Assembly: GCF_003991195.1 (NCBI RefSeq)
Contig: NZ_RCWL01000007.1
Span: 62,001 to 126,000, forward strand
From: Gynurincola endophyticus
Lineage (GTDB): Bacteria > Bacteroidota > Bacteroidia > Chitinophagales > Chitinophagaceae
DNA: 64,000 bases
Reading direction: 5' to 3'
Each line of letters opens with the position of its first letter. Position 1 is the first letter of the stretch. The notes under the pieces were generated by a model. That model was not told where the DNA came from. It searched no databases and worked only from the letters and a program-made list of their open reading frames with translations. The position numbers and the translations under genes were made by a program. This document shows positions 56,741-64,000 of this stretch, one piece after another.

Positions 56741-56784
56741 ACTGCGTTTTTATTCTATTCTCAAAACAAAAACAGTTTAAATAT

Positions 56785-59700
56785 ATGAAAAATAAGCAAC
56801 AACTGGTTGCTTCAATATGCTTTGCCATGAGAATAACAATTGCTCAAATAGCACTGGTATTGATAACAATAAGTTCTCTGTATGCAAATGAAGTCAACGG
56901 ACAGGAAGTTCTAACAAGAAAATTTACGCTGGATATTAAAAATAAACCTTTGAGTTCGGTGATCGGAGCCATCCAAACCCAAACCAAAGTTCCTTTTTCT
57001 TATAGTGTAAATGCCATTGATGCGAATCGTCAGTTTAGTTTAACCGCACGTAATCAGTCAATTGGTGTATTTCTGGATGAAATTCTTGCCACATTGCAAA
57101 TCAGCTATGAAGTGGTAGATGATAAAATCGTTCTCTTCAGGTCTCCGGTAACAGCTAATAATACTGTACTTGAAAACAGCATTATCAGAAATGATAAAAC
57201 AATTAGCGGCCGTGTGATTGATGAAACGGGTGAACCGGTAGCAGGAGCTACTGTTTCGATTAAAGCATCCAACGTAGTAGTAACAACAGATGCAAACGGA
57301 CGTTTTTCTATTGTTGTACCCAATGATCAGGTGACATTGGTATTTACGAGTGTGGGTCACGAGGCTTATGAATTAAAAGCCACAAGTGCGGAGAATAACC
57401 TCGTTGTATTGAAGAAAAAAATAACGGAACTCGAAAATGTTGTAGTAACCGCTTTAGGCGTGCGCAGAAAAGAAAGAGCGCTGGGATATGCTACACAGGC
57501 GGTGGATGGTTCTACATTACAAACTGTAAAAGGGGTAGATGTAGCCACTTCTCTTACCGGTAAAGTTTCCGGTATGATCGTAAAAAACAGCTCTGAATTT
57601 GCACAGGCGCCTGAATTAACCATGCGTGGTGAAACTCCATTGATCGTAATTGACGGAGTTCCGTATGGTAACATGACGCTGCGTGATGTTCCTCAGGATG
57701 ATATTGAATCAATCAACTTTCTGAAAGGTGCTACTGCTTCTGCCTTATATGGTGAGCGCGGAGGTAGCGGTGCAATCATGATCAGTACGCATAAAGGAGC
57801 AAGCGGTAAAGGTTTATCTGTTTCTTTCAATAGCAGTAATATGTTTGAAGCCGGATACCTCGCTATTCCTGAAATGCAAGGCCAGTACGGACGTGTGGTA
57901 AATACAGCTACCAATACTTATGTTCGTAGTGGTGACGGTTCATGGGGGCTTCCTTTAGAAGGACAGGAAGTGATTCAATGGGATCCGATCAGCAAATCAA
58001 TGCAGCCAATGGCTTATCTGCCAAGAGGTGCTAATAACTTTAAAAACTTTTTAGAGCAGGGGCATATTATCAATAATAACCTGAGTATTGCTCAGAGAGG
58101 TGAGTTGGGTGGTTTCCGTGCATCAGCCACATGGGTAAATAACAAAGGAACTTATCCTAATTCTAAATTCGATAAAGTTACTTACAGTGTAGGTGGAGAT
58201 ATCCGCTTGGATAAATTCTCTTTATCTACTTCTATCTCTTATAACAAACACCAGTCTCCTAACTTAGGTTTCGGAGGTTATACCGGATATGATCCGATGT
58301 ATAGTCTTTTAATATGGGGTTCTCCTGATTGGAATATCTTAGATTATAAAGATTACTGGTTGGTTCCGAACGAACAACAAAACAGTAGTTATACTGCAGG
58401 TAATAATAACCCGTACTTTGACAGATATGAGCGTATACGCCCTTATAATAAAGATATCTTCAACGGTCAGTTGACTATGAACTATGACTTCATGAAAGGG
58501 CTGAAAGCCACTGTTCGTACCGGTTATGATACTTATAGCAGCAAACAGGAAGTTAGAATTTCCCAGGGTTCATTCCAGGGAGGCGGTAACTCTAAAGTAA
58601 TGAACAACGGTACTGAAATCTGGGGCGAATCATTAAGAGGCTCATACAATATGGGTATCAGCCGCGGATTCAGCACCAACACCGAAGCTATGTTAATGGG
58701 AGATTTTGCATACAATGATTTCCGCTTCGACGGTTTTGTAGGTGGATCTGTTTATTATAGAGAAGATGAGTCAATGGAAGCACGTACACAAGGCGGACTT
58801 TCTGTTCCAGGCTATTATTCTTTAAGAGCTTCAATGAATCCGGCTGCAGTATTATCAGGTGTATGGAGAAAACAAACCAATAGCGTATTCGGTAGAGTAG
58901 GCATCAGCTGGCGTAATCTGGCTTTCCTCGAAGGTACTTTCAGAAATGACTGGACTTCTTCTTTGCCGCAATCAACACGTTCTTATTTCTATCCGTCACT
59001 ATCGGGTAGTTTGGTATTATCTGATTTATTACCGGTTCAACCATGGTTATCAATCTGGAAGGTTCGTGGTAACTGGACAATGTCGAAAGGTAGTCCGAAT
59101 ATTTATGAAATCAATAATGTTTACTCTATTGCTACTAACCAATGGGCTGGTTTACCTACGGCTACTTATCCTACGGCAATTCGCCCGAGTGATGTATTCT
59201 CTTTTGAGTCTACTTCAACAGAGTTTGGTACGCAAATCGGATTATTCGGCAGCAGATTAATGTTTGATGTTACTTATTATACCAAAACATTTGCGAAACC
59301 TCTAAGAATGACATCTATCAGTCATGGTTCTGGTTTTAGCAACGTTTATACTAACACTGATGACGAAACAACGCGCCGTGGTTGGGAGATTTCAATGAAT
59401 GTAACACCTGTTAAAACAAAAGATGTTCGTTGGGATATCGGTTTGAACTGGTCTAAATTCGCGAGCTACTATACCAAAATCGACCCGAAATATGCTGTAC
59501 AGGGCAGAGAATGGGTAGCTACCGGTAAGCGTACCGATCATTATGTGTATAATGAATATCAGACAGACCGTGATGGAAATGTTGTAATGAATAATGGTAT
59601 TCCTACTTATAAACCAATCTTGTCTTTAGCAGGATATTCAGATCCGGACTGGACATGGGGTATTAATACTTCTGTCGCTTATAAAAACTTTGTATTTGCT

Positions 59701-60234
59701 GCTTCTGTTGACGGACGTGTAGGCGGCCTGGCTCAGTCAGTTACAGAGATGTATATGTGGAGATCAGGTAATCACCCGAACTCTCTGACAGAAGCCCGTT
59801 ACCAGGATGCAACAAACCCTGGTACCAGAAATTATCTGGCTGAAGGTGTAAAAGTAGTATCTGGTGCAATTACCTATGATGCAAATAATCAGGTGGTAAA
59901 CGATACCCGCGTTTTTGCAAAAAATGACGTTTATACAACTTATAAATCTTATCTGGAAGGACTACATAAAGGAACAGCATGGGGTGGAAACCCTTCTCCG
60001 GTAGATCTTTATTCTACTACTTTCTTTAAGTTAAGAGAAGTTTCATTAACCTATATGTTCCCTGCATCATTAACGAATAAATTACCTTTTAAAAATGTGT
60101 CGGCTTCTGTTGTAGGACAGAACCTTATCTACTGGGCAAAACAGTTTAAATACTCTGATATCGATGGAGGTACTGAAAACTTTACAGACCCTTCTTTAAG
60201 ATATATCGGGTTTAACATCAGACTGGATTTCTAG
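56785..60234 (+). CDS. SusC/RagA family TonB-dependent outer-membrane receptor
   Basis: An 1149-residue TonB-dependent transporter. Signal region up to about residue 40 (ending EVNGQ), then an STN signalling domain (KPLSSVIGAIQTQTKVPFSYS, about 50-120), a carboxypeptidase-like regulatory domain (ISGRVIDETGEPVAGATVSIK, about 140-215), the plug (LENVVVTALGVRRKERALGYA, then VIDGVPYGNM and GERGGSGAIMISTHKG), and a 22-strand barrel ending in an aromatic (RYIGFNIRLDF). The STN domain plus the upstream sigma/FecR pair means it both imports glycan with SusD and signals its presence. Confidence 0.96.
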   Translation: MKNKQQLVASICFAMRITIAQIALVLITISSLYANEVNGQEVLTRKFTLDIKNKPLSSVIGAIQTQTKVPFSYSVNAIDANRQFSLTARNQSIGVFLDEILATLQISYEVVDDKIVLFRSPVTANNTVLENSIIRNDKTISGRVIDETGEPVAGATVSIKASNVVVTTDANGRFSIVVPNDQVTLVFTSVGHEAYELKATSAENNLVVLKKKITELENVVVTALGVRRKERALGYATQAVDGSTLQTVKGVDVATSLTGKVSGMIVKNSSEFAQAPELTMRGETPLIVIDGVPYGNMTLRDVPQDDIESINFLKGATASALYGERGGSGAIMISTHKGASGKGLSVSFNSSNMFEAGYLAIPEMQGQYGRVVNTATNTYVRSGDGSWGLPLEGQEVIQWDPISKSMQPMAYLPRGANNFKNFLEQGHIINNNLSIAQRGELGGFRASATWVNNKGTYPNSKFDKVTYSVGGDIRLDKFSLSTSISYNKHQSPNLGFGGYTGYDPMYSLLIWGSPDWNILDYKDYWLVPNEQQNSSYTAGNNNPYFDRYERIRPYNKDIFNGQLTMNYDFMKGLKATVRTGYDTYSSKQEVRISQGSFQGGGNSKVMNNGTEIWGESLRGSYNMGISRGFSTNTEAMLMGDFAYNDFRFDGFVGGSVYYREDESMEARTQGGLSVPGYYSLRASMNPAAVLSGVWRKQTNSVFGRVGISWRNLAFLEGTFRNDWTSSLPQSTRSYFYPSLSGSLVLSDLLPVQPWLSIWKVRGNWTMSKGSPNIYEINNVYSIATNQWAGLPTATYPTAIRPSDVFSFESTSTEFGTQIGLFGSRLMFDVTYYTKTFAKPLRMTSISHGSGFSNVYTNTDDETTRRGWEISMNVTPVKTKDVRWDIGLNWSKFASYYTKIDPKYAVQGREWVATGKRTDHYVYNEYQTDRDGNVVMNNGIPTYKPILSLAGYSDPDWTWGINTSVAYKNFVFAASVDGRVGGLAQSVTEMYMWRSGNHPNSLTEARYQDATNPGTRNYLAEGVKVVSGAITYDANNQVVNDTRVFAKNDVYTTYKSYLEGLHKGTAWGGNPSPVDLYSTTFFKLREVSLTYMFPASLTNKLPFKNVSASVVGQNLIYWAKQFKYSDIDGGTENFTDPSLRYIGFNIRLDF

Positions 60235-60258
60235 TAAACACATAAAATCTTTAGAACA

Positions 60259-61785
60259 ATGAAACGTAATATAATATTCGCAGTGACGGCAGCTTGTTAT
60301 GTAATGCTGGGCTCCGGCTGCAATAAGTTTAGTGAAATTAATACGAATCCTGACGCTACGGTAAACGTGAATGCCACTATGCTGGCCACTAACGTAATTC
60401 TGAAAAATTTGAAATTTTCAGGCCGTGACGCGATGGCTTACATATCTGATAACGGTGTAGCAAAGTATGTAGCTTATGCAAACCAAAATATCATGTCGTC
60501 TCAATATAACTATCTGGGAACAACAGATTTCAGTAACATGACCTTGTTACCGAATGTTGAGAAAATGGTGATGTATGCTACAGGTACTCCTTCAGAGAAT
60601 TCATACAAAGGTTTAGCGAAATTCAGCCGCGCTTATATGTTTTATCAGATCACAATGAAAGTAGGGGATATCCCTTATTCTCAAACCGGTAAAGGTGAAG
60701 AAGGTGTGATCAATATACCTTATGATACTCAGGAAGAAGTTTTCCGTGGTATTTTGGCAGAATTAAGAGAAGCTGATCAGTTATTTGCTGCAGGAACTAC
60801 ATTCTCAGGTGACCCTACGCCATATGCCGGTAATCCTGATAAATGGCGCAGAGCAGTAAATGCTTTCCGTTTGAAAGTATTACTTTCTCTAAGTAACAAA
60901 GCAGGTAATACCAGTATCAATATCGCACAAGAGTTTGCTGATGTTGTACAGGGAGGTTTCTTAATGACTGAAACAACAGGATTCTTAGGATTGAATTACA
61001 ATGCTATTAATATGCACCCTGTATTTAGTACGAATAATGTAATTACCAGCCGTACTATTGTTAGTTCATTATTGATTAATGAGTTGAAAAAATACAACGA
61101 CCGCCGCATGTTCTATTATGCAGAACCTGCTGCTGCTCAGATACTGGGCGGAAAGCTACAAACAGATCCTGATGCGTATGTTGGAGCTGATGTGGAGGAT
61201 AACTATGATGCGGTAACTGCTGCGCACCTTACAGGGGCTTACTCAATCATTAATTTAAGATATCTGAACAATGTTAGCAGTGATCCGCGTATGCTGATGA
61301 CTTATGCAGAACAACAATTAATACTTGCTGAAGCTCGTATTCTCGGTTGGATTAGCACCGGCACACCGCAGAGTTATTATGAAACAGGTACCGCAGCTGC
61401 ATTAAAACATCTGATGGAAACAACAGCTTCTTATGCACATGGTATGCCAATTGATCAGAACTATATCACCAATTACTTTAGCGGTGAAGCTGCCTTCAAA
61501 GCAACAGCTGCTGATCAGTTAAAGCAAATCTGGATACAGAAATACTTCCTGAATTTCATGCAGGATCCGATTCAGTCTTATTATGAGTATCGTCGTACGG
61601 GATATCCTGAATTTCCAATTGATCCTGCCACTTCTATGAATGAAAATAAGAGAGAGGCTATTCCGGTTCGTTGGATGTATCCTGGTGTTGAAGTAACTCA
61701 AAATCATACTAACCTGGTACAGGCTTTAGAACGCCAATACGGTGGTATTGATGAAGTGAATCAACTGATGTGGTTGTTAAAATAA
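60259..61785 (+). CDS. SusD-like outer-membrane glycan-binding lipoprotein
   Basis: A 508-residue lipoprotein (MKRNIIFAVTAACYVMLGSGCNKFSEI, Cys near 21) starting 24 bases after susC. The opening FSEINTNPDATVNVNATMLATNVI and the later SDPRMLMTYAEQQLILAEARILGW are typical of the SusD/RagB-like_2 group. The protein is rich in helices and TPR-like repeats and forms the lid that binds oligosaccharide over the SusC barrel. A terminator follows, then the GH16 gene. Confidence 0.94.
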   Translation: MKRNIIFAVTAACYVMLGSGCNKFSEINTNPDATVNVNATMLATNVILKNLKFSGRDAMAYISDNGVAKYVAYANQNIMSSQYNYLGTTDFSNMTLLPNVEKMVMYATGTPSENSYKGLAKFSRAYMFYQITMKVGDIPYSQTGKGEEGVINIPYDTQEEVFRGILAELREADQLFAAGTTFSGDPTPYAGNPDKWRRAVNAFRLKVLLSLSNKAGNTSINIAQEFADVVQGGFLMTETTGFLGLNYNAINMHPVFSTNNVITSRTIVSSLLINELKKYNDRRMFYYAEPAAAQILGGKLQTDPDAYVGADVEDNYDAVTAAHLTGAYSIINLRYLNNVSSDPRMLMTYAEQQLILAEARILGWISTGTPQSYYETGTAAALKHLMETTASYAHGMPIDQNYITNYFSGEAAFKATAADQLKQIWIQKYFLNFMQDPIQSYYEYRRTGYPEFPIDPATSMNENKREAIPVRWMYPGVEVTQNHTNLVQALERQYGGIDEVNQLMWLLK

Positions 61786-61797
61786 GTTAAAATATAT

Positions 61798-61834
61798 AAA
61801 ACCGGTCATCCGCTCTTGTGGATACCGGTTTTAT
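61798..61834 (+). terminator. Terminator between susD-like and GH16 genes
   Basis: AAAACCGGT (61798-61806) pairs with ACCGGTTTT (61824-61832), with an inner ATCC/GGAT extension. It lies 13 bases after the SusD stop and 31 bases before the GH16 start. Confidence 0.75.
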
Positions 61835-61864
61835 TCTTTTTATTGTATTTAAAAACATTATTGG

Positions 61865-62668
61865 ATGAGATATATAAAACTTTCTTTGTTCTTGTTGATG
61901 ACAGCAATGGTTTCTTGTGATGATAAAGAAGAATGGAAATTGACCTGGGCTGATGAATTTGATGTAAACGGGTTACCAGATTCTACCAAATGGAGTTTTG
62001 AAACGAAAGGAAATGTGTATGGATGGGGAAATAATGAACTACAATTCTATACTGAAAAAGAAGCCGGAAATGCATTTGTAGAAAACGGAATACTGAAAAT
62101 TGTTGCTAAACAAGATTCCATTGAAGGAAAAGGTTATACTTCTGCCAGATTAATTACACATAACAAAGCCAGTTTTACATACGGTAGAATGGAAATCCGT
62201 GCTAAACTTCCTGCCGGAAGAGGATTGTGGCCTGCTATATGGATGCTGGGCGACAATATTCACGAAAAAGGATGGCCCCTCAGTGGTGAAATCGATATCA
62301 TGGAACACGTAGGATATGAAAAAGACAGTATCTATGGCACGATTCACTCAGATTCTTATAATCATATCAAAAAAACAGAAAAAACAAAAGCTATTTTCCT
62401 GGCTGATCCATATACTGATTTTCATATTTATGGAATCGAATGGACTCCTGAAAAAATTGAATTTTTTGTAGATGGACAAGTATATAATACAGTTATCAAT
62501 GAACACCTTTCTGAAAAAGAATGGCCGTTTGATCAGCCCTTTTATTTCATCCTGAATCTTGCTGTTGGTGGCAACTGGGGTGGAAAAATGGGTGTAGATG
62601 AAACTGTTTTCCCGGCTACAATGGAAGTTGATTATGTACGTGTTTATCAGAAGGAAAATTCAAAATAG
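61865..62668 (+). CDS. GH16 beta-glucanase lipoprotein (laminarinase-type)
   Basis: A 267-residue glycoside hydrolase family 16 enzyme. Lipoprotein leader MRYIKLSLFLLMTAMVSCDD (Cys18). The jelly-roll catalytic domain shows NELQFYT, the catalytic GEIDIMEHVG (nucleophile Glu142, Asp144, acid/base Glu147) and the closing MEVDYVRVYQ. This ExDxxE pattern with WPAIWML is typical of beta-1,3-glucanases (laminarinases). It sits at the end of the ECF/FecR/SusCD locus, so the likely substrate is a laminarin-like or fungal beta-1,3-glucan cleaved on the cell surface. A terminator separates it from susD, so its expression may be only partly linked. Confidence 0.92.
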   Translation: MRYIKLSLFLLMTAMVSCDDKEEWKLTWADEFDVNGLPDSTKWSFETKGNVYGWGNNELQFYTEKEAGNAFVENGILKIVAKQDSIEGKGYTSARLITHNKASFTYGRMEIRAKLPAGRGLWPAIWMLGDNIHEKGWPLSGEIDIMEHVGYEKDSIYGTIHSDSYNHIKKTEKTKAIFLADPYTDFHIYGIEWTPEKIEFFVDGQVYNTVINEHLSEKEWPFDQPFYFILNLAVGGNWGGKMGVDETVFPATMEVDYVRVYQKENSK

Positions 62669-62704
62669 TTACGTCAATTCAAATAAGGTAAGAAGCAACC
62701 TCTG

Positions 62705-62730
62705 GCCGGTGTATTTACACCGGCTTTTTT
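62705..62730 (+). terminator. Terminator of the GH16 gene
   Basis: Perfect 8-bp GC-rich stem GCCGGTGT / ACACCGGC with loop ATTT followed by six T, 37 bases after the GH16 stop. Confidence 0.92.
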
Positions 62731-62806
62731 ATTGATGGCTCATCTGCTACCAGTCTTTTAATACCTCAAAAGCTCTGAACTGATACAGTATGAATTAAAT
62801 ATATTG

Positions 62807-63835
62807 TTACAGCTGGTTTTTTCTGTTTTCCTGATACTTTCTCATAAATTCTTTTTTAGAATCATGATAGGAAGAAACTATTCCAATCTTATGCATACAG
62901 AAGATGTATATCCAGGCCAGGTCTAACTGATAAGGCAAAAAGCCAGCTCTGGCACTTCCCGGATAGAGATGGTGATTATTGTGCCACTCACCGGTAAAGA
63001 GCCCTGGTCTTGTTTGGTTGATGGATAAATTGCTCCGGTCAAAATCAATTCCGTCAATATGTTTTGCTTCTCCTTTTCCATGACCGGTATAGTTAAATGC
63101 CCTCACCAGTATAAACCACATCATTGCTGCTGTGAAAATGGCAGAAACCATTGCCATTCCACCGATCATATATAATATCGCAAACCAAAATCCCCAGTTT
63201 AATAACCATAAAAGAGTTGCATACCCCGGATGTGTAATAGAACCCCATCTCTTATACTGCGTATAAGAGTTCGATACGATGCCTGTATGCTGCATTAACC
63301 GGGATGCTTTTGTATAGTCGCGCTCGTCGAGATTTTTATTGATGCTTTGATGATTTACATCAGATAGCATACAATATAAAAATCCACCACCGGGATTATA
63401 TGGATCTCCGGGCATATCAGATTTTGCATGATGTACATGGTGTGATACTACATAAATCTCCTCAGGAAAGGTTTTGATGGCAAGGTTCTGTGTTATGACA
63501 CGCCAAGCAGGATTACTGAATTTATAAGCTCTGTGCGTACAGAATCTATGGAACCATATAGTACCGTGTGTACCCATGTATATTAAACTATAAGCGATTA
63601 ATACAATCAGTAACAACCATGAAAAATGGTGAAAGATGAATAAATACAGGAACGGTACCATGCATAGAACCATTAACCAGCTCATGAGAGATATCCAGTT
63701 CTTTTTGCAACGGAATATATTAATCCGCGAGAAAGCTTCTTTCCATAGCTGGCCTTTAGTCGGAACTTTTAAAGTTCCTTCCGGAGTAGTCCATCCATAA
63801 GAGGGTTCCTGAAGAATATGATCGATAAAGGCCAT
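62807..63835 (-). CDS. Acyl-CoA desaturase (delta-9 type fatty acid desaturase)
   Basis: A 342-residue membrane desaturase. The three histidine boxes that hold the di-iron centre are visible: HRFCTH (96-101), HHVHH (132-136) and EWHNNHH near residue 285. Four hydrophobic helices flank them (for example WLLLIVLIAYSLIYMG and MVSAIFTAAMMWFILV). It introduces a double bond into acyl chains using oxygen, adjusting membrane fluidity. The cold-shock protein gene lies directly upstream on the same strand but is closed by its own terminator. Start ATG at 63833-63835. Confidence 0.93.
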   Translation of the reverse strand: MAFIDHILQEPSYGWTTPEGTLKVPTKGQLWKEAFSRINIFRCKKNWISLMSWLMVLCMVPFLYLFIFHHFSWLLLIVLIAYSLIYMGTHGTIWFHRFCTHRAYKFSNPAWRVITQNLAIKTFPEEIYVVSHHVHHAKSDMPGDPYNPGGGFLYCMLSDVNHQSINKNLDERDYTKASRLMQHTGIVSNSYTQYKRWGSITHPGYATLLWLLNWGFWFAILYMIGGMAMVSAIFTAAMMWFILVRAFNYTGHGKGEAKHIDGIDFDRSNLSINQTRPGLFTGEWHNNHHLYPGSARAGFLPYQLDLAWIYIFCMHKIGIVSSYHDSKKEFMRKYQENRKNQL

Positions 63836-63852
63836 TAGAATAAGTATTATTT

Positions 63853-63884
63853 TATAAAAAAATGAGGCAGGTTATTTTTGCCTC
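63853..63884 (-). terminator. Terminator of the cold-shock gene, overlapping its stop codon
   Basis: On the minus strand GAGGCA (63879-63884) pairs with TGCCTC (63864-63869) and is followed by ATTTTTTTATA. The stop codon TAA (63872-63874) lies in the loop. Confidence 0.8.
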
Positions 63885-64000
63885 GTGATTGCTGTTGCGT
63901 TTAATCCTCTCGGACCACGTTCTATCTGAAAATCCACTTTGTCGCCCTCGTCTATTAACTCAGACAAGTCATTCACATGGAAAAAGTATTTTTCACTTTT
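63872..64000 (-). CDS. Cold-shock domain protein (3' end only)
   Basis: The last 43 codons of a minus-strand gene that continues beyond the window. The visible residues KSEKYFFHVNDLSEL, then EGDKVDFQIERGPRG and LNATAI, are the second RNP-like motif (FFHVNDL) and C-terminal strands of a CspA-type OB fold, which binds single-stranded RNA and DNA. Likely a short Csp protein, but a longer cold-shock-domain fusion cannot be ruled out because the N-terminus is missing. Confidence 0.85.
   Translation of the reverse strand, partial: KSEKYFFHVNDLSELIDEGDKVDFQIERGPRGLNATAITRQK

Overview
The window reads as chromosomal core sequence of a Bacteroidota bacterium, most likely a Chitinophagaceae-type member (family guess from gene content and style, not tested). 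Reasons: a SusC/SusD pair driven by an ECF sigma factor and a FecR anti-sigma factor, two bacterial alpha-2-macroglobulins, many lipoproteins with short N-terminal lipoboxes, almost no Shine-Dalgarno sequences before starts, and several TAnnTTTG-type -7 promoter boxes. No tRNA, rRNA, insertion sequence, prophage or CRISPR array was found.

Layout. 1-5.4 kb (minus): 5' portion of a large alpha-2-macroglobulin whose thioester motif appears lost. 5.7-13.5 kb (minus): sucD, an Mla-like ABC ATPase/permease pair, malic enzyme maeB, an M20 amidohydrolase, a SPOR-domain protein and deoC. 13.6-18.1 kb (plus): two secreted amidohydrolase-fold proteins; two of their three modules lack the usual metal-binding HxH. 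18.6-21.8 kb (plus): a photolyase and two related small lipoproteins, with several strong hairpins in the spacers. 21.8-26.2 kb: secA (minus) divergent from a LexA-like XRE/S24 regulator (plus). 26.4-33.1 kb (minus): the Exo-ligase-Lhr helicase-PdeM repair cassette, followed in the same operon by a histone-deacetylase-like protein; its upstream end carries a tandem partial duplication. 33.3-36.1 kb (minus): a periplasmic binding-protein-like gene and guaA. 36.3-44.8 kb: a GIN-domain protein, then pbpC (minus) divergent from a thioester-bearing alpha-2-macroglobulin lipoprotein (plus). 44.9-46.9 kb: a small membrane protein, an MFS transporter split in two by a frameshift, and rpsT. 47.2-52.4 kb (plus): odhA, odhB and an RsmB/NOL1-type methyltransferase. 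52.4-54.2 kb: a lipoprotein and a CPBP protease. 54.9-62.7 kb (plus): a glycan-utilisation locus of ECF sigma, FecR, SusC, SusD-like and a GH16 glucanase lipoprotein, probably for a laminarin-like beta-glucan. 62.8-64 kb (minus): an acyl-CoA desaturase and the 3' end of a cold-shock protein.

How the genes work together. sucD, odhA and odhB supply consecutive TCA-cycle steps from 2-oxoglutarate to succinate, and maeB links malate to pyruvate. pbpC and its neighbouring macroglobulin form the well-known periplasmic pairing of peptidoglycan repair with protease trapping. The ligase cassette is a four-enzyme DNA repair module with a deacetylase-like fifth member. The ECF/FecR/SusCD/GH16 block is a self-contained outer-membrane glycan sensing, import and hydrolysis unit. 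Most genes are housekeeping. The points that deserve a second look are the split transporter, the duplication at the repair operon, the fifth operon gene, the degenerate amidohydrolases and a set of unexplained hairpins.
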